A stretch of 64,000 bases of DNA from CAIXSC01 sp046349935 (GTDB lineage: Bacteria > Planctomycetota > Planctomycetia > Pirellulales > Pirellulaceae), in the NCBI GenBank assembly GCA_046349935.1, contig JAXMBK010000003.1, positions 1,178,001 through 1,242,000 on the forward strand, written 5' to 3'. The stretch's first letter is position 1, and every line of letters starts with the position of its first letter. Below, piece after piece: positions 63,522-64,000 of the stretch. The notes beneath the pieces are model-generated. The model was not told where the DNA came from. It ran no database searches and was given only the letters and a program-made list of their open reading frames with translations. The position numbers and the translations under genes were made by a program.

Positions 63522-64000
63522 ATGGATTCGATTCAGCACGACTCGCGACTCACCCGACGCACGCTCTTGCAAGCGGGCTACTCCGGCTTGTTCGGCATGG
63601 GGCTCGTCGATGTGCTGGCGGGGCGTCGCACGGCGGCGGCGGCGAATCGTCCGACTACGGGCAAGCCGCCCAAATCAATCATCATCGTGTTCTTGACCGG
63701 GGCGGCCAGCCACCACGACACGTTCGACATGAAGCCGCAAGCGCCGGACGACGTGCGCGGCGAGTTCAAACCGATCGCGACGTCGATTCCGGGCTACTCC
63801 ATCTGCGAACACTTGCCGCAGTTGGCCCAGCGCGCCAAGAAGTACTCGGTGGTCCGTTCGTTCTCGCACACCGACAACAACCACCTGATGTCGACGCACT
63901 ATGTGTTGACGGGCGAGCTGCAGCCGGGCGGCTTCTTCGACAAAGTGGCGTCGCGGACCGACTGGCCCTGCTATTCGGGCGCTTTGGCCTATTTTCGACC
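63522..64000 (+). CDS. DUF1501 protein, N-terminal part (cut by window edge)
   Basis: From the ATG at 63522 the protein reads a Tat-like leader (TRRTLLQAGYSGLFGMGLVD), then SIIIVFLTGAASHHDTFDMK and SFSHTDNNHLMSTHYVLTGE, the DUF1501 core motifs. At least 159 codons are in the window and no stop is reached. GGA lies about 10 bases before the ATG. A DUF1553 partner is not visible upstream; it could lie beyond the edge. Confidence 0.92.
   Translation, partial: MDSIQHDSRLTRRTLLQAGYSGLFGMGLVDVLAGRRTAAAANRPTTGKPPKSIIIVFLTGAASHHDTFDMKPQAPDDVRGEFKPIATSIPGYSICEHLPQLAQRAKKYSVVRSFSHTDNNHLMSTHYVLTGELQPGGFFDKVASRTDWPCYSGALAYFR

Overview
The window looks like a chromosomal segment of a planctomycete (class Planctomycetia). 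The main reasons are four DUF1501 proteins plus one cut by the right edge, two large DUF1549/DUF1553 cytochrome-c-type proteins beside DUF1501 partners, three DUF1559 prepilin-like proteins, an ECF sigma factor next to a Ser/Thr kinase with WD40 repeats, a formylglycine sulfatase, PQQ-type propeller proteins and high GC. No rRNA, tRNA, CRISPR array, phage or transposase gene was seen. All names come from reading the sequence; nothing was searched.

Layout. 1-2005 (minus): CDP-glucose branch of a deoxysugar pathway (rfbF, rfbG, and the first codons of a probable methyltransferase). 2211-4308 (plus): a glycosyltransferase-like protein, a small P-loop kinase and a TMEM175-type potassium channel protein. 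4330-12248 (minus): a complete kdpFABCDE potassium-uptake operon, including a 30-residue KdpF. 12462-15444 (plus): a PLP-dependent dehydratase-like enzyme, a DUF2293 protein, a small M41-like HEAGH protein and an alpha/beta hydrolase; then a HEAT-repeat protein on the minus strand. 16559-20326 (plus): DUF1553 and DUF1501 genes. 20604-30657: an unknown gene, a Cache-type receptor kinase, a membrane-anchored PQQ propeller, an unknown helical protein, and an ECF sigma factor followed by a kinase-WD40 protein. 30878-33847: an outer-membrane porin and a cytochrome P450. 33973-41450 (minus): DUF1553-DUF1501-DUF1501 operon preceded by a secreted coiled-coil protein. 41544-46520 (minus): tandem repeat array, DUF1501 gene, a micro-ORF, two related membrane proteins and pgi. 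46876-51805 (plus): a 1,171-residue protein that may be a pyrophosphate-type PEP carboxykinase, and a PQQ propeller with a broken C-terminus. 51810-55282 (minus): lipoprotein, DUF1559 protein, sulfatase. 55451-64000 (plus): a ThuA-S9 peptidase fusion, rtcA, a lipoprotein, two DUF1559 genes, a frameshifted small gene, a second TTR-like lipoprotein and the start of another DUF1501 gene.

How parts fit together. Potassium handling (Kdp plus TMEM175), surface sugar and porin functions, and surface or secreted degradation functions (DUF1553/DUF1501, sulfatase, ThuA-peptidase) dominate. Intergenic space is occupied by several families of short palindromes. One family (core CAGGCTTCCAGCCTG) abuts gene ends so closely that it supplies the TAG stop codon of four genes, and in one case a 126-bp unit supplies the stop codons of both convergent neighbours. 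The most unusual coding items are the ThuA-S9 fusion, the large PEPCK-like protein beside pgi, two apparent frameshifts near 51751 and 61740, and the DUF2293/HEAGH pair.
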